From: Apiotrichum sp. Y4204
Lineage: Eukaryota; Basidiomycota; Tremellomycetes; Trichosporonales; Trichosporonaceae
Length of the DNA stretch: 64,000 bases
Direction of reading: 5' to 3'
Assembly: GCA_025531455.1 (NCBI GenBank)
Contig: JAMYHL010000074.1
Coordinates: 124,001-188,000 of the forward strand
Shown here: positions 62,256 through 64,000 of the stretch, in pieces
Layout: every line of letters begins with the position of its first letter
How positions within the stretch are numbered: position 1 is the stretch's first letter
The notes under the pieces: model-generated
Database searches by the model: none
What the model saw: only the letters and a program-made list of their open reading frames with translations
What the model was told of the DNA's origin: nothing
Made by a program: the position numbers and the translations under genes

Positions 62256-64000
62256 ATGACTTCGCCGCCATCATCAGCGGCAAACGGTAGCGGTGGGGAT
62301 GGGGATGTGGATGGCCCTGAGTGCTTTCCCTCCCCGTCTTCTCCACTTTTCGACCTCGACGACTCGCCTCCGGTTGAGCTCGGCCCTGTCCCCGCTTCGG
62401 CTCGCCGACGCGGGTTCAAGCCCGAGCCCGAGGCGCCGGTCAAAAAGGTCGACTTCACCCTTGACCACACGGTGCGCCACGCAGTAAGTACATCAAGGTT
62501 GCAGCGTATCAGTAGAGCTGACAGCAAGCCGTCAATCATGAGCGCCAAGTCGTCGTCGACATTTACGTCGACGAACTACTCGCGCCGCTTCCCCTCTCTC
62601 GGAGCCGTGGCGGACTCCCAGACAAACGGTGACTCCAGCACCGAGCACTTCTCGAATGGTGAGTACAATGAGTGATGGCAAGACACATGTGTGTTACCAG
62701 TGTCAGGGGGTCATCCACTTCAAAACACTCGTTAGACATATGTGTGTCTTATTTGTCCTCCATGCCTTTGTCAACTCACATGAACAATGACTGACCCTCA
62801 GGCTCGGTGGAGTTCACCCCACCTCGCGCGACCCGTTCGCCTCCTCCCGACCCTCGTCTCCCTTCGCCGTCCTCGCCCTCCGGCTCAAACAACTTCCCTT
62901 GGGGGGCCCAGCGCGGCAACAAGTCTCCCACCCCTGTGCCCTCGCTGGACGAGTTCCGCGCCAACCCAAGCCTGTTCATCGTCAACGATGCGGCAGGCGA
63001 GGCGCACTTCGCCTTCGACCTCGAGCAGTGCGACCCTGCACACCGTGAGGAGTTCCTCGCCCTGCTCGCGCAGTTGAACAGCGAGCCGTCCCTCGACCGC
63101 GAGTGGGAGGAGTTCACCGCCGCCGCAGGACAGACCCCCAAGCGCCGCCCACGGCTCGCGCCGCTCGACCTACCACCTGGCGCGCTTGCTGGCCACGGCC
63201 GGTCCGTCTCCCAGCCGGTCGGCACGATCCGCTCGGTCGGGTACGCTGGCCCTTCGAAGCCCAGCGCGGTCATCGACTTTGAGGCCGAGAAGCGCGAGCA
63301 GGAACGCGCCCGCGAGGTCGCCGAGCTTCGTGAGAAGGTCAACCGCCACTCGACATATAATCGTGATCTGAACAAGATGCTCGAGACCGTGCAGCAGGAG
63401 CTGGCAGAGGTGAAGGAAAAGCAGAAGATCCGCGAGACTCTGCCCTCCATCGCCGAGCCGCCTGCTGCCTCGACTTCTGCTGCCTCGACTTCCGCTCCCG
63501 CTCCCGCTCCTGCTCCCGCTCCGCTTCCCGAGACTCGCCAGCGTAAGCTCTCAAAGAAGCCATCCTCGTGGTTTGCCTCACTTCGGTTGCGCAAGCCAAA
63601 GAAGGAGAAGGAGCCTGCTCCCGTCGCGGAGGAGAAGGTCGTCGTCATCAAGGCGGACAAGTCGGAGCCTGGTCCCAGCGCCCCCGCCCCGCACATCCGC
63701 GCCTCCGCCCGTGATGGCGTGGCTCCCGACGACCTCGAGGCCGCGCTCGTCGAGGTGGCGGCTCACGGCGAAGGCTTCGACGACTACTGGGCCGACGACG
63801 ACGTTCCCAAGCCCGTCACAGCCCACACCCATGACTTTGTGACTGCCGCTCAGGAGGAGGAGCGCGTGGCCGCACAGGCCCTTAAGGATGCGCTGGACCG
63901 CAAGAAGCGCGCAACCGAGGCCCGCAAGAAGGCCGAGCGCATCGAGCGCGACGACCGCCGCGCCGAGAAGGTGCGCCACCTCGTCACGCAGAGCACCGCG
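62256..64000 (+). CDS. Uncharacterised coiled-coil protein, N-terminal part
   Basis: Two exons (62256-62658 and 62802 to the right edge) give 534 residues so far, open at the edge. The 143-nt intron has a GTGAGT donor and ctgaccctcag acceptor. The start MTSPPSSAANGSGGDGDVDG is disordered. A possible folded segment is SLFIVNDAAGEAHFAFDLEQ to HREEFLALLAQL (about 215-250). Helical coiled coils follow at EAEKREQERAREVAELREKV and at the end (EEERVAAQALKDALDRKKRATEARKKAERIERDDRRAEK). A basic KKPSSWFASLRLRKPKKEKE lies between. A GTAAGT at 62484 looks like a donor, but using it with the nearest acceptor breaks the frame, so I leave it unspliced. The family is not recognised. Confidence 0.7.

Noticed and set aside
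62484..62524. GTAAGT...ctgacag segment as a 41-nt intron in the right-edge gene
   Set aside because: Signals are good, but removal shifts the frame into a stop before the next supported junction; the unspliced frame joins exon 2 correctly. It remains possible if an additional exon boundary was missed.
1..64000. CRISPR arrays, insertion sequences, LTR or LINE elements, viral copies
   Set aside because: Repeats seen are short tandem arrays in leaders, introns or low-complexity coding DNA; no transposase, integrase, reverse transcriptase or terminal repeats were found.

Overview
The window is nuclear DNA of a basidiomycete fungus. It is GC-rich, and its genes carry many very short introns (mostly about 30-60 nt) with GTRAGT-like donors and CTNAC branch sites close to the acceptor. 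The gene set (GNL3L-type GTPase, SNX41, Gvp36, Alg12, Argonaute, PQ-loop transporter) and the small introns point to Tremellomycetes, perhaps Trichosporonales; the order is inferred from protein resemblance and was not tested. No virus, plasmid, CRISPR array or intact transposon was seen.

Layout, left to right: a truncated disordered protein (-, off the left edge); NUG1/GRN1-type nucleolar GTPase (+); an uncharacterised 240-aa protein (+); proteasome beta-2 subunit PUP1 (-) divergent from sorting nexin SNX41 (+); a Cep57/Ppc89-like spindle-pole coiled-coil protein (+); a fused pseudouridine glycosidase-kinase (-); carnitine acetyltransferase CAT2 (+); a disordered basic protein (-); a Gfo/Idh/MocA oxidoreductase (-); a ZIP metal transporter with tandemly duplicated exons (-); an ACSF3-like acyl-CoA synthetase (-) divergent from the ornithine carrier ORT1 (+); an intronless kinase/aminotransferase-fold fusion (-); an AT-hook-like protein (+); ALG12 (-); tRNA-Leu(CAG) (-); GVP36 (-); a PQ-loop transporter (+); Argonaute (-); a BTB protein (-); EFB1 (+); a small hypothetical protein and an F-box-like protein (+) in a gene-poor stretch; and a coiled-coil protein running off the right edge (+).

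Most genes are independent housekeeping functions and no biosynthetic cluster is evident. Several enzymes deal with salvage or catabolism of small nitrogenous or acyl compounds: pseudouridine breakdown, acetylcarnitine shuttling, an acyl-CoA ligase, ornithine export from mitochondria, and a predicted phosphorylate-then-eliminate enzyme for an amino alcohol.

The strongest candidates for something new are three. First is the intronless 962-aa APH-kinase / beta-domain / class III PLP fusion (31484-34372), bacterial in design and probably horizontally acquired. Second is the ZIP transporter whose ectodomain grew by tandem duplication of a phase-1 exon carrying HxDHWHCP. Third is an 8-nt microexon that supplies the Pro-Gln of a PQ-loop transporter. 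Exon boundaries were placed by hand from splice signals, frame continuity and family motifs; every multi-exon model adds up to an open frame, but none is backed by transcript data.
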